Made by a program: the position numbers and the translations under genes | Notes under the pieces: model-generated | What the model was told of the DNA's origin: nothing | Seen by the model: the letters and a program-made list of their open reading frames with translations, nothing else | The model's database searches: none | Part shown: piece after piece, positions 1 to 12,000 of the stretch | Layout of the letters: every line of letters starts with the position of its first letter | How positions within the stretch are numbered: position 1 is the first letter of the stretch | Assembly (NCBI GenBank): GCA_964035545.1 | Contig: OZ037767.1 | Span: 32,103,628-32,163,627, forward strand | Reading direction: 5' to 3' | DNA: 60,000 bases | DNA from: Bugula neritina | Taxonomy: Eukaryota; Bryozoa; Gymnolaemata; Cheilostomatida; Bugulidae

Positions 1-3000
1 GCTGAGACTATTCAAAGTATGTAAGTAAAGGTTTCTAAAGTTACTTTAGCCGAGACGTAGATTCACAGTTTCTTTCTATTCTAGGATAAGGTCAACGCGA
101 TGGCCATATTTTCTCTCGAGTGTAAGATTGCCGAGACCTCAGGAGTGTATGGCTACAGATGGGCTCTCTACAGGGGCCTGAGTGCTGACTACAATGATCC
201 TTCTACTGAGGAAGTACTACCAACTGAGTGAGTGTAATTGTGTACTGAGTGTGACTGTGTACTGAGTGTAACTGTGTACTGAGTGTAACTGTGTGCTGAG
301 TGTAACTGTGTACTGAGTGTAACTGTTTAGTAATTCACCAGAGTAGTTGCGGTTGATTATAAGTAACATGGAGTTGAGTGTATTCTGCTTTTTGAATCGC
401 AGGTGGAACAAGAATTTACCTGCTGATGGCTCCAAGACTACAATGGTGCAGACGGGCAATGTCCAGCAGTCGTTTGCTCTAGAGCCAGGGTTCTTCACTA
501 TAGACGATACCAGCTACTAGTAAGACCTCTGTCTCTGAGGCTACACTGCCTCTGAGGCTATTATTGTTAGCTGTTGATTTTTAGTCAATTCTGAGTATTT
601 TGTTTTCCTTTTTGCATCAAGTTTCAGTTTTTCTAACTTATTTTTGTAATGTTGACAAATTATTAGTGTATAATAGTCTTAAATTCACTAGTGTGACCAG
701 TGCTTTGATTTCTACTGTAAATGTAATTATTTAATCGCTTGCAAGTTTACCGCTACTTCCTGCAATTTTGTAGCTTTTTTGTCGTTGTGTTTGCCTGGGC
801 CGGAGAAAAGATCCACAATGCCGGAGTAGCGATGAGCATGTTCCAAGTGAATGAGCCGCCGGAGCAAGGTAACTGCACTGTCTACCCTCTCAATGGGACG
901 GCCGGGGATACAAAGTTCAATGTAGAGTGTACTGACTTCTACGACCAGCACCAGCCTGTCCTCTATCAGGTGACTACTGCATTGTGTCACCATAGCAACA
1001 TAATGTGTTACCATAGCAACATAATGTGTTATCATAGCAACATAATGTGTTACTATAGCAACATGTGTCACCATAGCAACATAATGTGTCACCATAGCAA
1101 CATAATGTGTTACCATAGCAACATAATGTGTCACCATAGCAACATAATGTGTCACCATAGCAACATAATGTGTTACCATAGCAACATAATGTGCTACCAT
1201 AGCAACATAATGTGCTACCATAGCAACATGTGTTACTGTAGCAACATAATGTGTTATCATAGCATCATAATGTGTTACTATAGCTACATGTGTTACTGTA
1301 GCAACATGTGTTACCATAACTACATGTGTAATATATTACTATATTGCTGTGTTACTGTATAATGTATTACTATATTACTATATTACAGACTGGCTTCAGA
1401 GTCATCGGCACTGTGAACATCAACTGGGGCCCCTGGCGTACGTTTGCCAACGATGCTGCTGGTGGTACTGTGTTTGGGGAAGGAGACCCTGAATACGACT
1501 ACATGGTGGAGGTGTTTGTCAGAGCTCAAGATTATATCGGAGGTAAAACCATGTCCACTCCGCAACTCGTCAAAGTGCTGCCAGCTCACATGGACATGAG
1601 TTACCTGACAGTCACCGTTCTGGCGAGTGGCGACCCCCTGGAGGCGGCTGCCAAGATCATAGCATACGCCTACAGACTCAACGCTGAGGTGAAGGAGAGG
1701 TTGACTACTGAAGCAGAACAGGAAGCGGCGGCAGCAGCAGCAGAGGCAGCACTTGCTCTCTCTGAGGGAGAAGAAGAACGAACAGTGCTGGGGGAAAATG
1801 GGTCACCAAGACCTATGACAGAAGAAGAACTGCTGGTATCATAGTTACTTGATAATAATAGTTGCATAATACTAAGTATAATAGTTACATAATACTAAGT
1901 ATAATAGTTACATAATACTAAGTATAATAGTTACATAATACTAAGTATAATAGTTACATAATACTAAGTATAATAGTTACATAATACTAAGTATAATAGT
2001 TACATAATACTAAGTATAATAGTTACATAATACTAAGTATAATAGTTACATAATACTAAGTATAATAGTTACATAATACTAAGTATAATAGTTACATAAT
2101 ACTGAGTATAATAGTTACTTAATACTAAGTATAATAGTTACATAATACATTGACAGGCCGAAGAGTTGGAGAAACAGGAAGAAGCAGCCAGGTGGGCCAA
2201 GAGAGGTGAAAAGCTGTTGAACATGAGAGAGAGGTTAGCCATAGCTCTTGATATGCTGCCTTTAGACTCTCTTGAACTCATCTCCGTAGTCAACCAGGCA
2301 GCGTCTGTTGTGGCAGCTCTTCCTGAGGAGGTAACCAATCATACCTGCGATATGTCGATATTAACCAATCATACTTGTGATATGTTGATATTAACCAATC
2401 ATACTTGTGATATGTCGATATTAACCAATCATACTTGTGATATGTCGATATTAACCAATCATACTTGTGATATACTATATATAGCCAATTGTCAACGTGC
2501 CGTATCGCATATCTTTCAGCTCACTGAAATTGGTATCCGTAAGTTGGGTAACATGGGTCACAACTCCGTTGGTTATCTGGAAATCTTCTCTGTTGATATG
2601 GACTCTAGTCTGATGAATGAGAAGTGTACAGAAGTGATAAGTTCTCAAGTCCGTGTGAACACCGGGTTGGCTTACTTTGTGTCTACCTTGGTACGTATCT
2701 TCCTATATAGTATAGTACGTATCTTCCTATATAGTATAGTACGTATCTTCCTATATAGTGTAGTACGTATCTTCCTATATAGTGTAGCGTATAGTATGTA
2801 CAGTATATAGTATGTATAGTATATAGTATAGTATAGTGTATAGTATAGCGTATAGTATGTATATAGTATAGTATATAGTATATAGTATAGTACGTATCTT
2901 CCTATATAGTATAGCATGTATAGTATGTATAGTATATAGTATGTATAGGTTGTATAGTATAGTATGGTATAGTATAGTATACAGTGTATAGTATGTATAG

Positions 3001-6000
3001 TATATTGTATAATATATAGTATAGTATAGTATATGTATAGTATGTACAGTATGTATAGTATATAGTATGTATAGGTTGTATAGTATATAGTATAGTATAC
3101 AGTGTATAGTATAGTATAGTGTATAGTATAGTATAGTATATAGTATGTATATAGTATAGTATATAGTATACGTTGTACAGGGCGTATTATCTATTGACTC
3201 AGGTTATAAACAACACTGACGAAGAGGTCATTGAAGAAAGACGTAGAAAGAGAGCCGCTGCCGAGCTGACTCTCGATGACCTGAAGATCCAGATTGAGGA
3301 GACGCAGGAGACTTGCAGTAACTTAGTCTCTCACCTCAAAGTGCCGGGTGAAGGTCAGTGCCGAGATATTCTAGAGCTCAGTGTTATATTCTAGAGCTCA
3401 GTGTTATTATATTGTAGAACTCAGTGTTATTATATTCTAGAGCTCAGTGTTATTATATTCTAGAGCTCAGTGTTATTATATTCTAGAGCTCAGTGTTATT
3501 ATATTCTAGAACTCAGTGTTATTATATTCTAGAGCTCAGTGTTATTATATTCTAGAGCTCAGTGTTATTATATTCTAGAGCTCAGTGTTATTATATTCTA
3601 GAACTCAGTGTTTTATTCTAGAACTCAGTGTTATTATATTCTAGAGCTCAGTGTTATATTCTAGAGCTCAGTGTTATTATATTCTAGAACTCAGCGTTGT
3701 ATTCTAGAGCTCAGTGTTGTATTGTAAGGCTCATTGCAGGGGACACTGTCCTGGTAACCGACACCTCGAAGACGGCTGTGATGAAGAAGTATAAGAAAGA
3801 CTTTACTGGCGGACAAATGGCCAGCACCGGCTCTACTCCTGGTACGGGTGTCGCACTGCCCCCTGGTGATCAGTTTCTCGGCGCTGGCAATGACTCACTG
3901 CCTTCTGCACAGTCTGTCGTAAGTTGTCTTCTCTCGTAAGTTTTCTTCCCTCGTAAGTTGTCTTCCCTCATAAGCTACCTGCTGACATTGGCTGCATAGT
4001 TATATAACACATAATATACTGGTATATGAATATTACGCATTATATAATATAATATAATATATGCATATTATGCAACAGTCAAACAGCTATGAAGGAGGAC
4101 TTCCACAGAGACCTCCAGGTGGATCCAATAACACGGAGGACCTTCCATCTGGTCAGGTGATTCAGCTCATCCTCGGAGATCCCGAAGGCAAGCCACTGAA
4201 CCTCACCTTCAACGACACCGTCACCACTCACAACTTCCTCGCGCGCCCCGACCCGCCCCAACCTATTGTTGTCGTGGAAACAGCTGCACCCCTTGGAGAG
4301 AAGCCAGTCGTTCACAAGGTTCAGCCTTTAGATTTTATATCTGTGTTATACAGTTGTGTGTAGAGAGAGTATACAGTTGTGTGTAGAGAGAGTATACAGT
4401 TGTGTGTAGAGAGAGTATACAGTTGTGTGTAGAGAGAGTATACAGCTGTGTGTAGAGTATACAGTTGTGTGTAGAGAGAGTATACAGTTGTGTGTAGAGA
4501 GAGTATACAGTTGTGTGTAGAGAGAGTATACAGTTGTGTGTAGAGTATACAGTTGTGTGTAGAGAGAGTATACAGTTGTGTGTAGAGTATACAGTTGTGT
4601 GTAGAGAGAGTATACAGTTGTGTGTAGAGAGAGTATACAGCTGTGTGTAGAGAGAGTATACAGTTGTGTGTAGAGAGAGTATACAGTTGTGTGTAGAGAG
4701 AGTATACAGTTGTGTGTAGAGAGAGTATACAGTTGTGTGTAGAGAGAGTATACAGTTGTGTGTAGAAAGAGTATACAGTTGTGTGTAGAAAGAGTATACA
4801 GTTGTGTGTAGATAATATTCTATGCTGTAGTTGGACATGCCCGCGAAAAGCTCACTGCAGGCAACTCTTAGGCAATATGTACCTCCAGCCAACGAGAGTA
4901 TTGCAGGAAACTCAACTAACACCACGTCTACTACTACTACTACTACTACTACACCTTCACCTGGCAGGCGCAAGAGAAGTGTGAATGAAGGTGAGTGAGT
5001 TGGGCACAAGGATACAGGCCCTTCATTACATTTAGTTAGTTTAGGATACACTGTTTAAAGTCTTTTTCTGTGTTATACTGGCAGTGAGTAGTAGTAACTG
5101 TGTTATACCCTCAGTGAGTAATAGTAACTGTGTTATACTCGCAGTGAGTAGTAACTGTGTTATACTTGCAGTGAATCCCTTCCTCCCTCCTGTTAACAAC
5201 ACGGGCAACTATAGCATCTTTGACGATTTATTGCTTGTCTTTGATGTCATAATGAAAATGGGTTCTCGACCATCCGTAGAAGACCACGATTTCTCCTGTA
5301 TACTTCCTGTCCGGTATTTTAGTCTGAGTGATAACACGACCGTTGCTGTAGGTAAGCCTGCCTACACACAGATGTTCAAGCTATTCACTTCTAAACTCAA
5401 CATGCAAATACAAGTTTTTAAAGTTTAAATCTTGTTTTTCAAATGGAAGCCAAAAGCCTAATATATTCAAATTCCTTGGCACTAATTGTCCAGCTACATT
5501 ATAATTCAGGTGGGACTGTGAGAGACAACTTTGACTGTACCGGGATAAACGGAACTTGTGACAAACACTCTTTGAATAGGGAGCTGTACCCTCTTGATAA
5601 GGATATTACTGAGGGAGATCAGCTGACCTGTTTTGTCTCCGATACTTGGCTAAACTCGTGAGTGTTATCTGCAGTAACTTCTACTGTTTTGTCTCTGATA
5701 CTTGCTTAACTCCTATCTAATAATACAGTAGCATATTTCTACTTTCTCTGACTGTGCAAACTTGTGCAGATTTGATGCCACGCTGGAGCTGTTTGTGGGG
5801 GTCAACTACTACTACATCAACCGCACATTCCTTGACGGTCTGGAGAACGTGACGTACGAGCAGTTTGCAGCGGGATACGTGCCTGAACTTGTGCCTGTGG
5901 AGGTTCCAGCAGATCAGGTCCAACCACTTATGTATGAGATGGAAGTCTCCTCGTCCAGTTGTAAATACTGGTCTCCTTTTGATGAGGACTACATCTCAGA

Positions 6001-9000
6001 TGGGTGAATGTTATGGAGTAAAACTAAGATATGACTGTTTGAAATTGCTGTGGCTCATGCAATTGCTGTGTCTTTATACTTAGTGATACTTCAATTTTGG
6101 TTCATGACTCATCACTCATGACTTAGTACCCTTGACTATCACTCATGACTCAATGCCCATGACTCACTATCTATTTTTGTATTTGCAGCTGTGAAGTTGG
6201 CCCGCTCACTACTATGACACAAACCCACTGCATATGCAACTCAGTAGTTCCTCCTGTGCCAGCATACAATCCAGATGACACGACTATGCCCCAGGAAGAG
6301 TACGAAAGGAGGCTAAACCTCGCATCTAAAACTCCGGGAATCACTTTTGGCGGCAAGTTGTCACTTCCTGTCAATACTATTGATCTGACTAACTCGGCAT
6401 TCAACAACCTCGGAGAGAATCCTCTAGTCTTCTCCCTCATGGTTTCCATCATGTGTCTCTACTTGTGCTGTCTCATCTGGGCTCACGCTGAGGACCGTAA
6501 AGATGCTGTCAAGGCTGGTGTCTCTCCGCTGCTGGACAATGACCCCAGAGACAAGTATCTGTATGAGGTTACCATCTACACCGGCACCAGAACTGGCTCC
6601 AGCACCACTGCCAAGGTCAGCATGATCTTTTCTGGAGAAGAAGACGAGACCCCGCCCCGTCTCATCTTTGATGACAAACGTCCGGTCTTGCAGTCAGGAG
6701 GAGTTGATGGGTTCATCATGGCTACCCCGAGAAGTCTCGGCTCTCTCAGTCACATCAGAGTGTGGCACGATAACTCTGGCAAGTCTCCAGGCTGGTTCTT
6801 CAGTCGTATGCAGATTGTTGACATGCAGACGTTGGAGAAGTACTTCTTCATTCTGGACAGATGGCTGTCTGCTGGAGAAGATGATGGAATAATTGATAGA
6901 ATTGTACCGCTGGCTGGTAAGGATGAGCTCACAGGCTTCTCTCATCTCTTCTTCACCAGAGCCAGAAAGGATCTCATGGATGGTCACATCTGGTTCTCGA
7001 TTTACGGCAAACCTCATAAGAGTAATTTTACTCGCTGCCAGAGACTCACATGCTGCCTCTGCCTGCTCTTTGCCAGCATGACCAGCAACATCTTCCTTTA
7101 CAATCCTGACGCAGAAAACACTGGCACCTCGTTCCGTATCGGCCCAATCAGCATGACCCTCGAGCAGATCCTGTACGGCTGCATTGCCTCTCTTATGGTC
7201 TTCCCCATCAACATTCTCATTGTCTTGATTTTCAAGTACTCGAAGGAGCCTCCATATGATTGGAAGAAGAGGTGCTGTTCCTGCTGTAAGAGGTCAAGGA
7301 AAAAGAGGTCAGCCAACAGCTTTGCCGCTGACGAACTCGCTCACCAGGCCAAGATTCTTGATGGAGGTAATATTGTAATTCTCAGGATTTATCCTGCTAA
7401 ACTCATCTTGGATTATATTATGAATTCAACCATTGTTTTACTGGAAACCTGTTTAAACATTTCAATGTAAGTTTTTAGATGAAGAGTAAAGTTTGCATAG
7501 TTATAGTAATATTAACCTACGGAAAATCATCTGCATGCGTGTGTTTCTTCAGGCCGTATTGACTCAAGGGCTGTGAGCTTTGCGAGTCTCGGTGCCGAGC
7601 CAGATGAGGACGATGTTATTCAGGAATATCTCAACAGGGAGTCTCAGCAGAAAAACAAGAAGTTTAAACTTCCATGGGGGTTCATGTAAGTTGAAATATC
7701 ATAGCATAGTGTGTAGAGTTAACGCAAAGTTGAAATATTATACATCTATCACGCTGCACTAGTCAATGTAGACGTTTATCAACTCAAGTTATTGCATTTT
7801 CTAGATTTGTGGCCTACACCCTGTGTCTGGCCGTGGTTGGGGTGTCATTTTGGTACACTGTGGAGGTCGCTGGTACTTTCGGTCCCACAAAAGCTGCTGA
7901 GTGGACTGCCTCTTTCTTTACTTCTATCATAGAGAGCATCTTCCTCTCCCAGCCACTCAAGGTAACCAGTAATTTCTCTATTTTCTATAATCGCCAACGC
8001 CTGATTTACTTCTTGCTTAAATTCAAGATAGTTTTGTTTGTTTGTAGGTACTTGGCATTGCACTGTTTTATGCGCTTGTGATAAAGAAACCTGATAGTGA
8101 TGAGGATGTTGACCCGGGACTGGAGAAAGGAGAAGAGTACCTCCACAAGCACGAGAAGCAATGCCAGAAACTTGACCATCGAATCAGAAAACGCCTCAAT
8201 AAATACAAGAATATTCCACTACCTCCAACTGAAGAGTACCTGGCTGCCGCTAGAGCTTTGAGGTGACTAACATGGCTAGTTACTCATACTTCTAGTTACT
8301 CATACTACCAGTGAAATATTTTAATCATATCTCTACACTTGGTAACTTATTATTTATGTCTCATGATTGATGCATTTATTATTATGTGAAGCATGTCTTT
8401 ACGCCCAAATTTTGAATACGCAGTTAAACTAACTTCTTTTCAATGTTGTCATAAATATCCACAGGCAAAAGGAGTTGAAGATGATAGATGTGTTGAAGGA
8501 GATATTCCTCTATGTAATATTCGTCAATCTGTTAATGATGGTGAGCTATGGTAACAGGGATCCTAGAGGTCATATTCTCTACAAGTCTCTCTACGATGAG
8601 TTCCATGACGCATCTTACTTCCCTAGCAGTGGTGTGCCTTTCACCAAGGTGGGCAATGACACCTCAGCCTATATGTTGACACTTCAGCCTATACGTTGAC
8701 ACTTCAGCCAATATGTTGACACCTCAATATACGTGAGTGTGACTGTTAGCTGTTACTTATGAGCTAACAGGTTTTCTCTCTCACAGGTGTCTGAATACAA
8801 CTCATTCTGGGCCTACTGCAATCAGACGCTGCTACCCACTCTGTGGTCAGACACCTGGTACGACGGCCAAGTTCGGGACACGCATATGATTGTAGATAGA
8901 AATACTTTCAGAGTCGGGGTACCGAGGCTAAGACAACTCAGAATGCACAGTGGTTAGTCAAGATTTCTTGTATTGAAATGTAAATGTATCATTATTTGTA

Positions 9001-12000
9001 GATGTATTAATACTTACAGATGTAGTAGCAGTTACAGACATATTAGCAGTTACAAACATATTAGTACTTGCAGACGTATTAGTACTTGCAGACGTATTAG
9101 TACTTGCAGTCATATTAGTACTTGCAGACGTATTAGTACTTGCAGATATATTAGTACTTGCAGACATATTAGTACTTGCAGACATATTAGTACTTGCAGA
9201 CGTATTAATACTTGCAGACATATTAGTACTTGCAGAGTATTAGCACTTGCAGATACATTAGTACTTGCAGACATATTAAAGTAACTTGCAGACGTATTAG
9301 TAGCTACAAATATATGGTACATTGTGAATATTACAGAGGAATGTGGTATGCCAATGTACAGATACACTAAGGAATGTAATCAAGGTTATAACATCTTTAC
9401 CGAAGACACTGGCAACTACTACCCCGGTTGGATTCCAGTCGCCAATGAGTCAGGTTGGTACATGGTTTACCGAGATGTGTCCATATCAACCCACAGAGTA
9501 ACTTTAAACATTCACATCGTTTATTTAGAATAGTCTGATGCGGCATAAACACATTTGTGAAAATCATGTCAACGCTCTACTGTGTAAACAATTATTTCCA
9601 TTTGACTAAAATAGTTCCTGACTGTCACGTTCTGTTGGTTGTCGCTATCTAAGCAGGCATGCTGTTGTCATAAACAGTATAATATTATTATAATGAAGTT
9701 ATAATATTTACTCCGTTCCGTACAGCCGTTGAATACGAGGGGCCATACCCAGGATGGTTCTGGGAAAGTTCCGCAGATCTTGAAGGTTTCCCTTTCAGAG
9801 GAATGACAGCAACCTACGGCGGTGGTGGCTTCAACATTGAGCTTGGTAAAGCATCATTACACTATTGTGTGCAGATACAATATTTATCCTGTGAAACTAC
9901 TGTGTGCAGATACAGTATTTATCCTATGTGACCCTACTGTGTACAGATACAATACTTATCCTGTGAGATAGTACAGTGTACAGATATAATACTTATCCTG
10001 TGAGATAGTACTGTGTACAGATATAATACTTATCCTGTGAGATAGTACAGTGTACAGATATAATACTTATCCTGTGAGATAGTACAGTGTACACATATAA
10101 TACTTATCCTGTGAGATAGTACAGTGTACAGATATAATACTTATCCTGTGAGATAGTACAGTGTACACATATAATACTTATCCTGTGAGATAGTACAGTG
10201 TACACATATAATACTTATCCTGTGAGATAGTACAGTGTACAGATACAATACTTATCTTGTGAGATAGTACAGTGTACAGATATAATACTCATCCTGTGAG
10301 AAAGGCTGTGTACAGATATAATACTTATCCTGCGAGATAGTACCGTGTACTGTATTGTATTTGAAGGCTACACCCTGCAGACGGCTCAAGAAACTCTGAA
10401 TAACCTGAGAGAAATGGAATGGCTGACACCAGAGACGAGAGCCGTGGTCATCGAGTTTGTCCTCTACAACGCCAACATGAACTTGTTTGCCGTTTCCTCC
10501 ATGACCTTTGAGTTCCTCAACACTGGCTGTACGTTACTGCGTTTCTGTATTGTGTGAGATTTCAGCTGTCTCCAGCTGGTGAGGTGACACAGCTGGTGAG
10601 GTGACACAGCTGGTGAGGTGACACAGCTGGTGAGGTCACACACCTGGTGAGGTCACACAGCTGGTGAGGTCACACAGCTGGTGAGGTCACACAGCTGGTG
10701 AGGTGACACAGCTGGTGAGGTCACACAGCTGGTGAGGTCACACAGCTGGTGAGGTCACACACCTGGTGAGGTCACACACCTGGTGAGGTCACACACCTGG
10801 TGAGGTCACACAGCTGGTGAGGTCACACACCTGGTGAGGTCACACAGCTGGTGAGGTCACGCAGCTCTGAACAAGCTGAATATATATACAATGTGTTGGT
10901 GTTTGTAGCTGTGGTTCCCGTTTACAAGATGAACTTGATAAGGCTGGACAGGTACATCGGCTCGTACATGATAACCGTTATGGTATCGGAAATTCTCACT
11001 TTCCTCTATATCATCTTCTTCTTCTATCGTGAGATCAAAACCTTCCGAGCTAGCAAGGGGAAGTATTTCAAGGCAAGTCCCAATATTTATTAGAATGTAT
11101 CAAAATAAGACATTGGTTTGCTGATTCGTAAGCCAGAGTGTGTGATTGTACAACCATTTTGAGTCACAAACAATGTGAACCACACAGGCTGGTCTCAACA
11201 ACCTCTAAGCATGTTTATTTACAGAGCTTCTGGAACATAGTGGAGTTCATCATGCTGATGCTTTGCATCACTGCGGCCATCATGTTCTTCTGCAGATTCG
11301 CTTTCATTCACCGAACAGCCAAGAACTTCCGTGAACAGCCCTCTGACTTCACTAGCTTCCAGTTCGCTTCAACTTGGGAAGAGGTAAGTTTGTGACATAG
11401 GTGTGACTCATTGTATAGTAGTAGAGTTATCTCCTCCTTCTTAGTGATTACCTCTGCAAACTCCACTCTAGAATATTCTTGTAGATCTACAGCTACATCC
11501 TGTCTTTCATCATCTTCATTGCCACCATCAAGTTCCTCAAGCTGTTGCGATTCAACAAGAAGATGACCATGTTGGGAATGACTATGATGTATATTGGTAG
11601 GCTGATATCAGCTTTCTGTATTACCTGCACCCTGTATTACCTGCGCCCTGTATTACTCTACATACTCTGTATTACTCTACATACTCTGTATTACTCTACA
11701 TACTCTGTATTACCTGCACTCTGTATTACTCTACGTACTCTGTATTACTCTACGTACTCTGTATTACTCTACGTACTCTGTATTACTCTACATACTCTGC
11801 ATTACTCTACATACTCTGCATTACTCTACATACTCTGTATTACTCTACATACTCTGTATTACTCTACATACTCTGTATTACTCTACGTACTCTGTATTAC
11901 TCTACATACTCTGTATTACTCTACATACTCTGTATTATACTCTGTATTACTCCACATACTCTGTATTACTCTACATACTCTGTATTACCTGCACCTTATG

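Noticed and set aside
3179-3202. Start of the polycystin exon at the acceptor after gttgtacag (3181)
   Set aside because: That frame meets a TGA within 13 codons; the acceptor at 3202 keeps phase 0 and the VINNTDEEVIEERRRKR reading.
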